This document shows, one piece after another, positions 1 to 7,480 of a stretch of 12,451 nucleotides of DNA (positions are counted from its first letter, which is position 1; each line of letters begins with the position of its first letter). The notes beneath the pieces are model-generated. The model searched no databases and was not told the origin of the DNA. It saw only the letters and a program-made list of their open reading frames with translations. The translations under genes and the position numbers were made by a program. Origin of the DNA: CAYYJM01 sp964471755 (GTDB lineage Bacteria; Planctomycetota; Planctomycetia; Gemmatales; Gemmataceae); contig CAYYJM010000191.1 in assembly GCA_964471755.1 (NCBI GenBank), positions 1-12,451 on the forward strand. Reading direction: 5' to 3'.

Positions 1-345
1 CAGGCGGCTCGCGACCGGATCGATTGCGCGGTGCCGGTTGCGACGGGCTGCTCGGGTGGCGAGTACCTGGCCCTGCTGCGCTCGCGGTTGCCGGGGTTCC
101 TCGACAATGTCAGCCGATCACGGTCGATCGACCTGGGCATCTACAACGCCGGCACGGACGTGTTCACTGGCGATCCGCTCGGTGGGCTCGATCTGTCGGC
201 CGACGACGTTCGGACGCGCGACCTGTTCGTGATCGACGAGTTCCGGCGACGCCGTGTGCCGGTGGTCATGCTGCCCAGCGGCGGCTACACGCGCGAGAGC
301 TACCGGCTGATCGCCGCCAGCGTCGAGGCGATCCTGGAAGGGTAA
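1..345 (+). CDS. Histone deacetylase-family protein, HDAC11-like (class IV), C-terminal part
   Basis: The reading frame is open from the first base and ends at TAA 343-345, giving 114 visible residues; the N-terminal two thirds lie outside the window. The family removes acyl groups from acyl-lysine or related amides with an active-site zinc. Two hallmark blocks are visible: YNAGTD at about residues 48-53, whose Asp is a zinc ligand in the family, followed by GDPLGGL; and PVVMLPSGGYTRE at about 87-99, whose Tyr is the transition-state tyrosine. The spacing and the wording GDPLGG and SGGY resemble HDAC11-type proteins more than classical HDAC1 or AcuC. It is not obviously in an operon with the next gene, which is on the other strand. 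The bacterial substrate is unknown; it could be a protein, a polyamine or another small amide. The family call is secure, the substrate is not. Confidence 0.86.
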   Translation, partial: QAARDRIDCAVPVATGCSGGEYLALLRSRLPGFLDNVSRSRSIDLGIYNAGTDVFTGDPLGGLDLSADDVRTRDLFVIDEFRRRRVPVVMLPSGGYTRESYRLIAASVEAILEG

Positions 346-364
346 GGCCGAATCAGAGCAGGCC

Positions 365-545
365 AAAACGTAGGGCGGTCCGACGAAGGAGGCCCGCCAT
401 CGCCCAGGAGCGCAGCGACACCGTCTGAACCGCGTCGGACCTTACGCGGTGTCGCTGCGCTCCCGAGCGAGGATTGGTGGGCCGCCGCTGTGCCGGCTCA
501 AGAAACGTATCGGGCCGCGGTGGCGCTCCGGCCCGCCCTACGTTT
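365..545. repeat. Nested inverted-repeat element with near-identical ends (MITE/REP-like)
   Basis: The intergenic stretch holds three nested pairs of complementary arms. The outer ends 366-381 and 530-545 match at 15 of 16 bases (core AAACGTAGGGCGG). The middle arms 391-399 and 475-483 pair fully if one G-T wobble is allowed. The inner arms 407-423 and 447-463 are a perfect 17-bp inverted repeat with a 23-base spacer. A further 9-bp complement links 377-385 with 433-441, and an alternative small hairpin can form between 511-517 and 529-535. No open frame with a recognisable product lies inside and no target-site duplication is visible. This architecture fits a non-autonomous mobile element or a large REP/BIME-like repeat. 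It may also end transcription for the genes that meet here, since both neighbours terminate next to it. Confidence 0.55.
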
Positions 546-563
546 GGGTGCCGACGTGGCTCC

Positions 564-2213
564 TCACCGCTCCAGCCAGCGGCGCGTCAGGAACTGGATC
601 CGCTGCACCTGCCAGGCGATCACGCCGCCGAGCAGCGCGACCAGGACCATGAACGTGATCACCCAGTGCCGGCTGGGTATCTCGCCAGTCAGCAGGTAGA
701 CCTTCAGGATGATCGTCAGGTAGCCCAGCTCGCACAGGACCGTCGTGATCCAGACGAGGTGGACGCGAAACCAGAGGCCCGACAGCGCCACGATCAGCGC
801 GTAGCCGACCACGAGTGGACCGCCCTCGTTGGCCCCGAGCAGAATCACCCAGGTCAGGCCGATGATGTCCAGGCCCATCCACGTCAGCCGGGCGGCATCC
901 GCAGCGGTGAGGTCGTCAGGGTCGGTGCGCAGCCAGCGCTTGCACAGTATCGTGCCGACGAGCCAGACGGTCAGAATCAGCATCGCCTCCAGGTGGTAGA
1001 CCGGCGCGATATCCTTGCGCAGATCGTAGTTCACCTGCAAGAGCAGGGCGCTGAGAACCAGGGCGGTGACGCGGATCGCCAGGATCGGATCGCGGCGGAA
1101 CCAGCGCTGGACTGACTGCCAGAACGAATCGGGGCGAACGGAGATGCGTTCGCCCGCAAGGTAGCGATCCAGGTCGGCGGCCAGGTCGGCGGCCGAGGCG
1201 TAGCGGCGAGCGGGGTCCTTTTCCAGGCATTTCAGACAGATCAGAGCCAGGTCTCGCGGCACCTCCGGGCGGACCCGGCCCGGTGGTTCCGGTTCGCTCT
1301 CCAGAACCTGGAGAATCGTGTTGAGGGCCGAATCGGACCGGAACGGCGGCCGACCCGTCAGGCACTCGTAGAGTATGGCCCCCAGGGAGTAGACGTCGCT
1401 GTGTGGGCCGACCTGGCGGAGGTTGGCGGCAGCCTGCTCCGGTGCCATGTACGCCGGCGTGCCCAGGATGACGCCGGTGCGCGTCGAGCCCTCGCCGTCG
1501 TCCAGGGCACGGGCCAGGCCGAAGTCGGCGATCTTCGGCGCGCCCTCCGCGTCGAGCAGGACGTTGGCCGGTTTCAGATCCCGATGGATGATGCCTCGAC
1601 CGTGGACGTGAGCGACCGCGCGAGCAAGACGGGCCACGAGCCGGGCCGCGTCGGCGAAGGTGGGCAAACCACGACGCAGGCGATCGGCCAGGGTCGGCCC
1701 ATCGACGTACTCCATGACGAAGTAGTGCTGCCCCTCGACCTCGCCCACGTCGAAGACGGACACGACGTTGGCGTGGGTTACCCGGGCGGTGGCACGGGCC
1801 TCACGCTGAAAACGTGAGACCTGGTCGTCCGTGGCCAGATGGCTGGCCAGGATCATCTTCAGGGCGACGATTCGGTTCAGGCCGCGCTGCCGGGCCTTGA
1901 ACACGACGCCCATGCCGCCCCGGCCGATCTCGTCGAGCAGTTCGTAGCTGCCGAAGCAGCGGCCCGGAGCGATCTCACCGCTCGCCGAGGAAGGATTCGC
2001 GGCATCGATGATGGTGGCCTGATCGTCGCTCTCCGCTGGCAGGGCGAGACGTTCGAGCTGATCGAGGCAGTCCACGAGGGAGGCCAGCTCGGGGTGGTCG
2101 CTCAGGAACTGCTCGCGCGGCGGGGCGTCGCCGCATTGCAGGCGGGTCAGGTAAGCGTCGAGGAGGTCCAGACGCGGATCGTCGGGCGCGAGGTCGGCCA
2201 GGGGGTTGCTCAT
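564..2213 (-). CDS. Membrane-anchored Ser/Thr protein kinase (Hanks type), sigma-factor-linked
   Basis: This 549-residue protein is a Ser/Thr kinase that phosphorylates partner proteins with ATP. Residues 1-60 form a small N-terminal region of the kind common before planctomycete kinases (YLTRLQCGD..PREQFLSDHPEL). The kinase domain spans about 90-350: Gly loop GRGGMGVV 97-104, ATP lysine K119 in VALKM, catalytic loop HRDLKPANVL 210-219 with D212, DFG 230-232, and APE 257-259. All key residues are intact, so it should be active. From about 375 to 535 there are roughly six hydrophobic segments, so the kinase domain faces the cytoplasm and the C-terminus is a multi-pass membrane domain with no recognised sensor fold. 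The protein ends with a basic RRWLER tail. Its ATG overlaps the stop of the sigma-factor gene by four bases (ATGA), which implies translational coupling and a functional pair. Kinase activity is certain by family; the signal and the target are inferred. Confidence 0.97.
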   Translation of the reverse strand: MSNPLADLAPDDPRLDLLDAYLTRLQCGDAPPREQFLSDHPELASLVDCLDQLERLALPAESDDQATIIDAANPSSASGEIAPGRCFGSYELLDEIGRGGMGVVFKARQRGLNRIVALKMILASHLATDDQVSRFQREARATARVTHANVVSVFDVGEVEGQHYFVMEYVDGPTLADRLRRGLPTFADAARLVARLARAVAHVHGRGIIHRDLKPANVLLDAEGAPKIADFGLARALDDGEGSTRTGVILGTPAYMAPEQAAANLRQVGPHSDVYSLGAILYECLTGRPPFRSDSALNTILQVLESEPEPPGRVRPEVPRDLALICLKCLEKDPARRYASAADLAADLDRYLAGERISVRPDSFWQSVQRWFRRDPILAIRVTALVLSALLLQVNYDLRKDIAPVYHLEAMLILTVWLVGTILCKRWLRTDPDDLTAADAARLTWMGLDIIGLTWVILLGANEGGPLVVGYALIVALSGLWFRVHLVWITTVLCELGYLTIILKVYLLTGEIPSRHWVITFMVLVALLGGVIAWQVQRIQFLTRRWLER

Positions 2214-2803
2214 CCCAGTACCTTCTGTAACTCGAGCAGGGCACGCATCCAGAGCATCTGCACGGCAGGTCGTGATCGCCCCATGCGCTGGGCGATCTCG
2301 TTGAACGGCAGCCGTTCGAGATTGCGCAGCAGGACGACTTCGCGGTAGTCGGTCGAGAGCTGATCCAGGGCCCAGGCCAGGCGCAGCTCCTGTTCCTTGC
2401 GGAGCAGCACGCGGCTGGGCGAGGAGGCGTCGGCCGCCAGCGAGGCCGCTCCGGGAAAGGTTTCGCCGCCAGCATCGAGCGACACTTCTGACTGGGCGCG
2501 ACGCTTGCCGGCGCGGTACTCACGGCACCAGTCGGTGGCGTTGTGAGCCAGAATGCGGCGCAGCCAGGCCAGCCACTGCGCCTCAGTGCTACCCTGGAAG
2601 GCGGCAAAGGCGCGGAAGGCCTCCAGGAGTGTCTGCTGGACGAGGTCGGAGCCGTCGAACTTGGCCTGCAAGTTGTGTTCGATTCGGCTCCGCGCCAGCA
2701 GTCGCAGGAGCGGAACGCTGACGAGAAACAGCTTCTCCAGGGCGGCGCGGTCGCCGAGTCGGGCGGCGGGCAGGAGATCGGCAATGGAAGGAGTCGCATC
2801 CAT
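2210..2803 (-). CDS. ECF-type RNA polymerase sigma factor
   Basis: A 197-residue sigma-70 family factor of the extracytoplasmic-function class, which directs RNA polymerase to a specific promoter set. Region 2 lies at about 22-95 and includes the helix FDGSDLVQQTLLEAF (49-63) and the core-binding/-10 segment WLAWLRRILAHNATD (77-91). A Ser/Ala-rich linker of about 45 residues follows, then region 4 at about 138-193 with the helix-turn-helix LPFNEIAQRMGRSRPAVQM. Start ATG 2803 is supported by a GAGG on the minus strand (2813-2816) nine bases upstream. No anti-sigma gene is next to it; the kinase gene overlaps its stop, as in planctomycete sigma/kinase pairs where phosphorylation is thought to replace an anti-sigma factor. 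Region 2.2 carries Ser52 and Thr58 where acidic residues are typical, so it may need phosphorylation to bind core polymerase (inference). Confidence 0.94.
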   Translation of the reverse strand: MDATPSIADLLPAARLGDRAALEKLFLVSVPLLRLLARSRIEHNLQAKFDGSDLVQQTLLEAFRAFAAFQGSTEAQWLAWLRRILAHNATDWCREYRAGKRRAQSEVSLDAGGETFPGAASLAADASSPSRVLLRKEQELRLAWALDQLSTDYREVVLLRNLERLPFNEIAQRMGRSRPAVQMLWMRALLELQKVLG

Positions 2804-2850
2804 GGAGCGAGTCCTCGGTGATGTGGGGCCTCCAGCGACATTAGAACAGG

Positions 2851-2867
2851 TCCCCTCGCGGAGGGGA
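2851..2867 (-). promoter_or_regulatory. Small hairpin in the sigma-factor leader
   Basis: TCCCCTC (2851-2857) and GAGGGGA (2861-2867) are perfectly complementary with a three-base GCG loop. It lies between the proposed start site and the sigma-factor start codon, so it would form in the leader RNA, or as DNA could be a small operator. There is no run of T after it on either strand, so an intrinsic terminator is unlikely. Confidence 0.3.
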
Positions 2868-2880
2868 ATACGCCACCGGC

Positions 2881-2909
2881 GTTATATCGGAAAATTCTTT
2901 CCGCCTGAA
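2881..2909 (-). promoter_or_regulatory. Candidate promoter of the sigma/kinase operon
   Basis: Read on the minus strand, TTCAGG (2904-2909) is followed by a 17-base spacer and TATAAC (2881-2886). The -10 matches the housekeeping consensus at 5 of 6 positions, the -35 at 3 of 6. Transcription would start near 2874, leaving about 70 bases of leader before ATG 2803. The A/T-rich patch at 2882-2900 stands out in otherwise very GC-rich DNA. This assumes housekeeping-type boxes; an autoregulated ECF promoter would look different. Confidence 0.4.
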
Positions 2910-2997
2910 GGGAGAGCGGATCGCGCCGACTCTCGTTCCGACCCTCGCGGGAGTGGGTTGGAGTGGTGGCGAGTCCGTCCACATCGGGGGAATTCTC

Positions 2998-5889
2998 GTG
3001 AGCGTCCAGACCGAAACCACCCTGGCAGAGTTCGTGCGATGCCTGCCGCCGCATCTGCGTGATCGCTTCGAGGCGCTCGACTTTGTCGAACGTCAGCTGC
3101 CGGCCACGGGGGAGATCGACCGTTTCTACCAGGCCTGTCGGCAGGATCTGCGTCGGCGGATCGAGTCCGGCCAGGATCTGCCGGCCGACGCGGATCTGTA
3201 CGCCTGGCAGCCGGACGAGACGCCAGCCCAGAAGTCATTCCGCTATCTCGCGTACCTGGTTCGCCACCTGCACCGGCATGGCGATGAAGGTCGTCAGCCG
3301 CTCGCCCAGGTTCACGAGCAGATGAACAAATATCGGCAGCAACTGGCGGGCCTGAGCCGCCAGCTGGTCGCCGAGGGCCTGGCCGTGCCGGAGACGCCGA
3401 CGCCCCAGCAGGCCACGCGAGACGTGCCCGTGGAAGCGATCGTGGTGCAGGCTGCTGGATCGCCACCGCCGACACCGCAACCGCCCCGGCCGCGCCGCTC
3501 CGTGCTGGAGATTCTGACCGATCCGCACAGCATCCAGTGGTTCCTGGCCGCGGGCGGCGGCCTGTTCGTCATGGGCCTGGTCCTGCTCCTGTGGAGCCTG
3601 AAGGTCTTCGAGAACCCGGCCGTCGTGGCCAGCTTCCTCGGTGCCGGCTCTCTCGCCATCCTGGCCGGCGGCTGGGCCTTGCTGTCGCTGACACGCTTCC
3701 ACACGGCCGGCCGGGCGACGATGCTGCTCGGCTGCCTCGTCATGCCGCTCAACATCTGGTACTACGCCTCCAGCGGGCTGATGACCGAGAACTTCTGGCT
3801 GCCCGCCACGGCCTGCTGCGCCATCTACGCCTTCTCCGCCTGGCGGCTGCGTGATCCGCTCTTCGTGCCGGTCCTTGTCGGCGGCGTCGCCCTGGCAGGG
3901 CTGCTGATCCTGTTCGACGCCGGCAAGTTCTTCGAGGTGGCCACCCCGGCGGCGTTCCTGGTCGGCCTGGCGTTCCTGTGTATCCACGCCGAGCGAGCCT
4001 TCCCCGAGGGGGACGGCCCGTTCGCGCGAAGCCGCTTCGGCCTGGCCTTCTTCGCGTCGGGACAACTCGTCCTGCTGGCCGGCCTTGGGCTGCTGATCGG
4101 TGGGCAGATCCAGGGCGTTCTCGGCCTGGCCTGGAAATGGCCGCAGGAGTACATCCCGCTCGTGATCATCGAGCAACCCCTGAAAATCCTCGCCCTGGTG
4201 CTGGTGCTGGCCGCGACGTACCTGTACTTCTACTCGGACGTGCTGATCCGGCACCGACGCATCTATTCCTACCTCGGAGCATTCACGCTCCTCTGGGCAG
4301 AAGTGATCGCTCTGGACATCCTCGGCCTGGGGCTGTCTCTCGAAGCGATCGTCGTCGCCCTGGCGGGAACCGGCCTGGTCGTCAACGGGATCCAGTTCCT
4401 CTGGAAGGACGCGCCGGAGAGCGCCCGGAGCCTGGCCGTGTTCGGTCTGCTGCTCAACCTGGCTGCGGTTCTCGTCGCCGTCGTGCTGCACGTCGCCGTC
4501 CTGAATCCGCAGCTGACCCTGTCGAAGGACCTGACGTGGAAGGCAGTCGGTGCCCTGGCCCTGGTGGCCGTGTCGTCGCGCTTCGGAGCGTACCTGGCCG
4601 CTGGTAAGGCACCGGGACGGGAGTGGACCTACTTCTTCGCCACGGCGGCGGCAACGGTGCTGGCCGTCGCCGAGGCCCTGGTCCTGGTCGGTGTCCAGCC
4701 GTGGGCCCTCCAGGCCATCTGGCTGATGCTCCTGCCGATCGCCTACGTCGTGGCGGCTCGGCTGTATCGCGGTCACTCGGCCGAGACGCCTCTGGTCTGG
4801 TGCGGCCACCTGACGACGCTGGCCCTGGTCCTGTCCGCGGTGGTGATGCTCCAGCCGACCCTGACGGGATCGGAGACGACATCCGCTCATCGCGGTCTGC
4901 TGGCCGCTCTGGTCACCGTCTTCTACGCTCTGAACGCTGCCTGGCGGCAGCGAGCCTTCAACGTCTACCTCGCCGTTCTGTTCGGCGTCGTGGCCGTCTG
5001 GTTCGGTCTGCATCACTTCGGCTATCGGAACGTCGAGACGTACACCGTCGCCGTGGCCGTCGCGGGACTGCTGCTGCTGGTCGCCTATCGGCTGGCGCTG
5101 GTCGAGAGCTGGCAGCCGAAGCTGGCCACCGCCGTCTTCCAGAGCGGCAACCTGCTGGCGAGTCTGGCCGTGGTCGCCGGCTTCCTCCAGGTGGCGAGCA
5201 AGCTGGCCAACCCGCACCTTCGGCCAACGCTGGAATGGTTCCACGTCGGCTACCTGGCGGCCTTACTGGGGGTCGCCCTGATCGCCGCCGTGCTGGTGAT
5301 CGAGAGCGGCTGGCGGCGCTGGTACGTCGTGTCAGCCATCGCCCTGAGCCTGCTCGGCCTTGTCGCCGCCTACCAGAAGATCGACCTGCCGCCGTGGCGT
5401 GTCGCCGAGTTGGCCTCGGTCGGCCTGGGCCTCGTGCTGCTCCTGGGTAGCCTGTTCGCCTGGTCGCGCGAGTCGGCCGAGCAACCGAGCGAACACATCG
5501 ACTTTGGCCTGGCCCTGGGAAGCCTGCTGCTGGTTGTGCCGCTGGCGATCGCCGTCGGCGTGATGCGCTTCGGTTACACGGTTTCGCACCTGGACGAGAT
5601 CGCCATGCTGACGGGGAGCCTGGGTCTGTTCGGAGCCGGCTTCATTTTGCGGCTAAAGGCCCCGACGCTGATCGGTGGCGTGTCCTTCGTGGGTTACCTG
5701 GTGATGCTGATCATCTACGCTCACCGCTTCCTGGATCAGCTGTGGATCATCGGCATCTACACGGCCGTGGGCGGGCTGCTGCTGTTCGGCATCGGCCTGG
5801 TGCTGAGTGTCTATCGGGACTGGCTGCTCGCGTTGCCGGAGCGCATCCGGAAGCGCGAGGGCGTGTGGCGGGTGCTGGCCTGGCGGTAA
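2998..5889 (+). CDS. Very large polytopic membrane protein of unknown function (about 26 TM segments)
   Basis: I do not recognise this family. The 963-residue product starts with a cytoplasmic-looking, charged region of about 165 residues (several amphipathic helices, then a Pro-rich linker at about 131-167) and continues with about 26 hydrophobic segments from residue 181 to near 940, ending in a short basic tail. No transport, glycosyltransferase or enzyme motif is obvious, and polar or charged residues inside the membrane segments are few. GTG at 2998 is preferred because GGGGGA (2986-2991) sits six bases upstream. The in-frame GTG at 2953 has no such site and would add 15 residues (VHIGGILV and others) unlike the charged N-terminus. 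Codon use is strongly G/C at third positions throughout, so it is a real gene. It is divergent from the sigma/kinase operon and could be in its regulon, but nothing in the sequence shows this. A role in envelope structure, lipid or polymer handling would be a guess. Confidence 0.88.
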   Translation: MSVQTETTLAEFVRCLPPHLRDRFEALDFVERQLPATGEIDRFYQACRQDLRRRIESGQDLPADADLYAWQPDETPAQKSFRYLAYLVRHLHRHGDEGRQPLAQVHEQMNKYRQQLAGLSRQLVAEGLAVPETPTPQQATRDVPVEAIVVQAAGSPPPTPQPPRPRRSVLEILTDPHSIQWFLAAGGGLFVMGLVLLLWSLKVFENPAVVASFLGAGSLAILAGGWALLSLTRFHTAGRATMLLGCLVMPLNIWYYASSGLMTENFWLPATACCAIYAFSAWRLRDPLFVPVLVGGVALAGLLILFDAGKFFEVATPAAFLVGLAFLCIHAERAFPEGDGPFARSRFGLAFFASGQLVLLAGLGLLIGGQIQGVLGLAWKWPQEYIPLVIIEQPLKILALVLVLAATYLYFYSDVLIRHRRIYSYLGAFTLLWAEVIALDILGLGLSLEAIVVALAGTGLVVNGIQFLWKDAPESARSLAVFGLLLNLAAVLVAVVLHVAVLNPQLTLSKDLTWKAVGALALVAVSSRFGAYLAAGKAPGREWTYFFATAAATVLAVAEALVLVGVQPWALQAIWLMLLPIAYVVAARLYRGHSAETPLVWCGHLTTLALVLSAVVMLQPTLTGSETTSAHRGLLAALVTVFYALNAAWRQRAFNVYLAVLFGVVAVWFGLHHFGYRNVETYTVAVAVAGLLLLVAYRLALVESWQPKLATAVFQSGNLLASLAVVAGFLQVASKLANPHLRPTLEWFHVGYLAALLGVALIAAVLVIESGWRRWYVVSAIALSLLGLVAAYQKIDLPPWRVAELASVGLGLVLLLGSLFAWSRESAEQPSEHIDFGLALGSLLLVVPLAIAVGVMRFGYTVSHLDEIAMLTGSLGLFGAGFILRLKAPTLIGGVSFVGYLVMLIIYAHRFLDQLWIIGIYTAVGGLLLFGIGLVLSVYRDWLLALPERIRKREGVWRVLAWR

Positions 5890-5915
5890 GAGTGAACCCG
5901 GCGAGCGTGGAACCT

Positions 5916-5990
5916 GGCGAGCGTGGGGCGTTAGCCCCATGATCTTCTCTCTCCGGGTGAAGATCATGGGGCTGACGCCACACGCTCGCC
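5916..5990. repeat. Long near-perfect hairpin between convergent genes; possible bidirectional terminator
   Basis: Arms 5916-5947 and 5959-5990 are 32 bases long and complementary at 30 positions, with an 11-base loop (5948-5958). The first 11 bases of the left arm (GGCGAGCGTGG) also occur as a direct copy at 5900-5910. The element fills most of the gap between the membrane protein (stop 5889) and the minus-strand propeller gene (stop 6007), the place for a shared terminator. The arms are much longer than a normal intrinsic terminator and there is no T tract, so a dispersed intergenic repeat (REP or MITE type) that also stops transcription is as likely. Confidence 0.55.
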
Positions 5991-6006
5991 GGGCCGCTCG
6001 TTCCGA

Positions 6007-7374
6007 TCATTCCGCCAGCGAGAAGCAGGCGATCTCCCGATCATTGCGTACGAAGATGCACCGATCGGCGTATCCCGGATGACTCCAGACGACCTTGCGG
6101 CGCATGGCCTGGCCGGTCGGCTCGATCAGCTTCGCCCGGTCGATCTCCTCGTAGCCCTTTGGCGACAGCTTGCAGAGGATCAGTTCGCCGCGCTCGTTGA
6201 ACAGGAACCAGCGATCGCCGTGCGGCGTCAGGAAGGCGTTCGCCCAGCGAATCGGTTCTTTCGCGTTATCGCTGGTCGCACGCAGGTCGCTCCAGATGCG
6301 TTTGCCGGTCGCCAGTTCCAGGCAGCGCAACTCGCCGTAGCTGCACACGCCGTAGATGTGGCCGTCGCGCAGGTACGGCGTCGGCATGATCGCGTTGAGA
6401 TCGGTCGTCTGGTCGGGCTGTTCGCCACGGCAGGAACTCTTCCAGACGAGCGTCGCCTTCGGTTCCTTCGGATCGAGCTTGACGCACATCGAGCCGTTGT
6501 AGAACGAGCTGACCAGGAGATAGCCGTCGGCCAGCTGCGGCGTCGGGATGGAGAGGTTGGCCTTGATCTTGAACGGCTCGCTCCAGAAGACCTTACCCGT
6601 CTCCGGATCGAGACTGTTGAGGGACTCGGGATGCCAGATGATGAGTTGCCGTTTGCCGCCAGCCTCGAAGATCCGCGGCGGACAGTAGCCGATCTCGGCC
6701 TGTGGACTGGACAGGGTCAGGGCCTTCCACTTCACCGCGCCGGTGTTCCGGTCGAACGCCTGGGCGACGCCGCCCGGACCGCCGACGAGGCAGATGAGCC
6801 GATCGCCATCGAGCAGCGGACTGGCCGCGAAGCCCCAGAGCGGAACCGGAGCCTGGAGGTCACGCGGAAAGTTGACGTGCCAGAGCTTCTTGCCCGTGGC
6901 CGCATCGAGACAGAACAGATCACCCATTGCCCCGAGAGCCCAGACCTTGCCATCGGCGACGACCGGCGTACCGCGTGGGCCACACGGGTAGGAGATCTCG
7001 TAATTGCTGGGATATTCGTACTTCCAGAGTTCCTTGCCCGTCTTCGCGTCGAGGCAGAGCAGGCGTTCACTCCCCTTGACCGCCTTGCGATCGAAGGGAT
7101 TGGACGATTCCTTCGCTCCCCGGGCCAACTGGCGATCCTGGATGTAGACCTTGCCCGCGCTGATGGCCGGCCCGGCGTAATCGCCACCGATGGGCGTGGA
7201 CCAGAGCTTCTTCGGGCCACCAGCGGGAAACTTCGCGACGATGCCCGTCTCGCGCCAGACGCCATCGCGCTGCGGGCCGAGCCACTGTGGCCAGTCCTCG
7301 GCGCGGACGTTGGAGGTGGTCATCACGAGCAGAGCCAGCAAGCCCGCCGCGATCCGTCCCTGCAATCCTGTCAT
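6007..7374 (-). CDS. Secreted PQQ-like beta-propeller repeat protein
   Basis: This 455-residue protein has a Sec-type signal peptide: basic start MTGLQGR, hydrophobic core IAAGLLALLVM, and likely cleavage after SNVRA (residue 25). The mature part begins EDWPQWLGPQRDGVW, a signature opening of planctomycete PQQ-like proteins. Blades of the form (L)CLDAKTGKELW recur at about 107-117, 155-165, 207-216, 254-264 and 351-361, which fits a propeller of seven to eight blades. The fold is shared with quinoprotein dehydrogenases and with BamB. I see no clear PQQ-binding or calcium-site set, so a structural or binding role outside the cytoplasm is as likely as an enzyme. ATG 7374 is chosen because GGGAG (minus strand, 7383-7387) is eight bases upstream. 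ATG 7380 is nearly on top of that site, and the longer open frame runs through rpsU. It is transcribed alone and divergently from rpsU. Confidence 0.93.
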   Translation of the reverse strand: MTGLQGRIAAGLLALLVMTTSNVRAEDWPQWLGPQRDGVWRETGIVAKFPAGGPKKLWSTPIGGDYAGPAISAGKVYIQDRQLARGAKESSNPFDRKAVKGSERLLCLDAKTGKELWKYEYPSNYEISYPCGPRGTPVVADGKVWALGAMGDLFCLDAATGKKLWHVNFPRDLQAPVPLWGFAASPLLDGDRLICLVGGPGGVAQAFDRNTGAVKWKALTLSSPQAEIGYCPPRIFEAGGKRQLIIWHPESLNSLDPETGKVFWSEPFKIKANLSIPTPQLADGYLLVSSFYNGSMCVKLDPKEPKATLVWKSSCRGEQPDQTTDLNAIMPTPYLRDGHIYGVCSYGELRCLELATGKRIWSDLRATSDNAKEPIRWANAFLTPHGDRWFLFNERGELILCKLSPKGYEEIDRAKLIEPTGQAMRRKVVWSHPGYADRCIFVRNDREIACFSLAE

Positions 7375-7413
7375 GCACATCTCTCCCGGGGCGCACACGG
7401 AAATCTCGTTACG

Positions 7414-7442
7414 ATTGTACTCCGTTCTGGACGATGGCGGAG
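7414..7442 (-). promoter_or_regulatory. Weak candidate promoter of the propeller gene
   Basis: On the minus strand TACAAT (7414-7419) matches the -10 consensus at 5 of 6 positions and lies about 40 bases before ATG 7374. No good -35 box is found 16 to 18 bases upstream of it (CTCCGC at the 17-base spacing). The -10 alone is suggestive. Confidence 0.3.
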
Positions 7443-7480
7443 CGCCAGAGATTTGATCGCCAGAGGCGGGGAAATCGCCC

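Noticed and set aside
346..563. A small protein-coding gene in the first intergenic region.
   Set aside because: Open frames here are Arg/Pro-rich and lie on the inverted-repeat element; no ribosome-binding site or domain supports them.
2953..2997. Upstream in-frame GTG (2953) as start of the large membrane protein.
   Set aside because: No ribosome-binding site in front of it, whereas GTG 2998 has GGGGGA at six bases. It remains a possible alternative.
1975..3054. A 359-codon minus-strand open frame over the sigma-factor gene in another frame.
   Set aside because: Arg/Ser/Pro-rich sequence without domains; the sigma-factor frame has recognisable regions 2 and 4 and a ribosome-binding site.
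3235..5244. A 669-codon minus-strand open frame opposite the membrane-protein gene.
   Set aside because: It is rich in Gln, Arg, Asp and Gly as expected from reading the complement of a GC-rich hydrophobic gene. The plus-strand frame has clear TM pattern and a ribosome-binding site.
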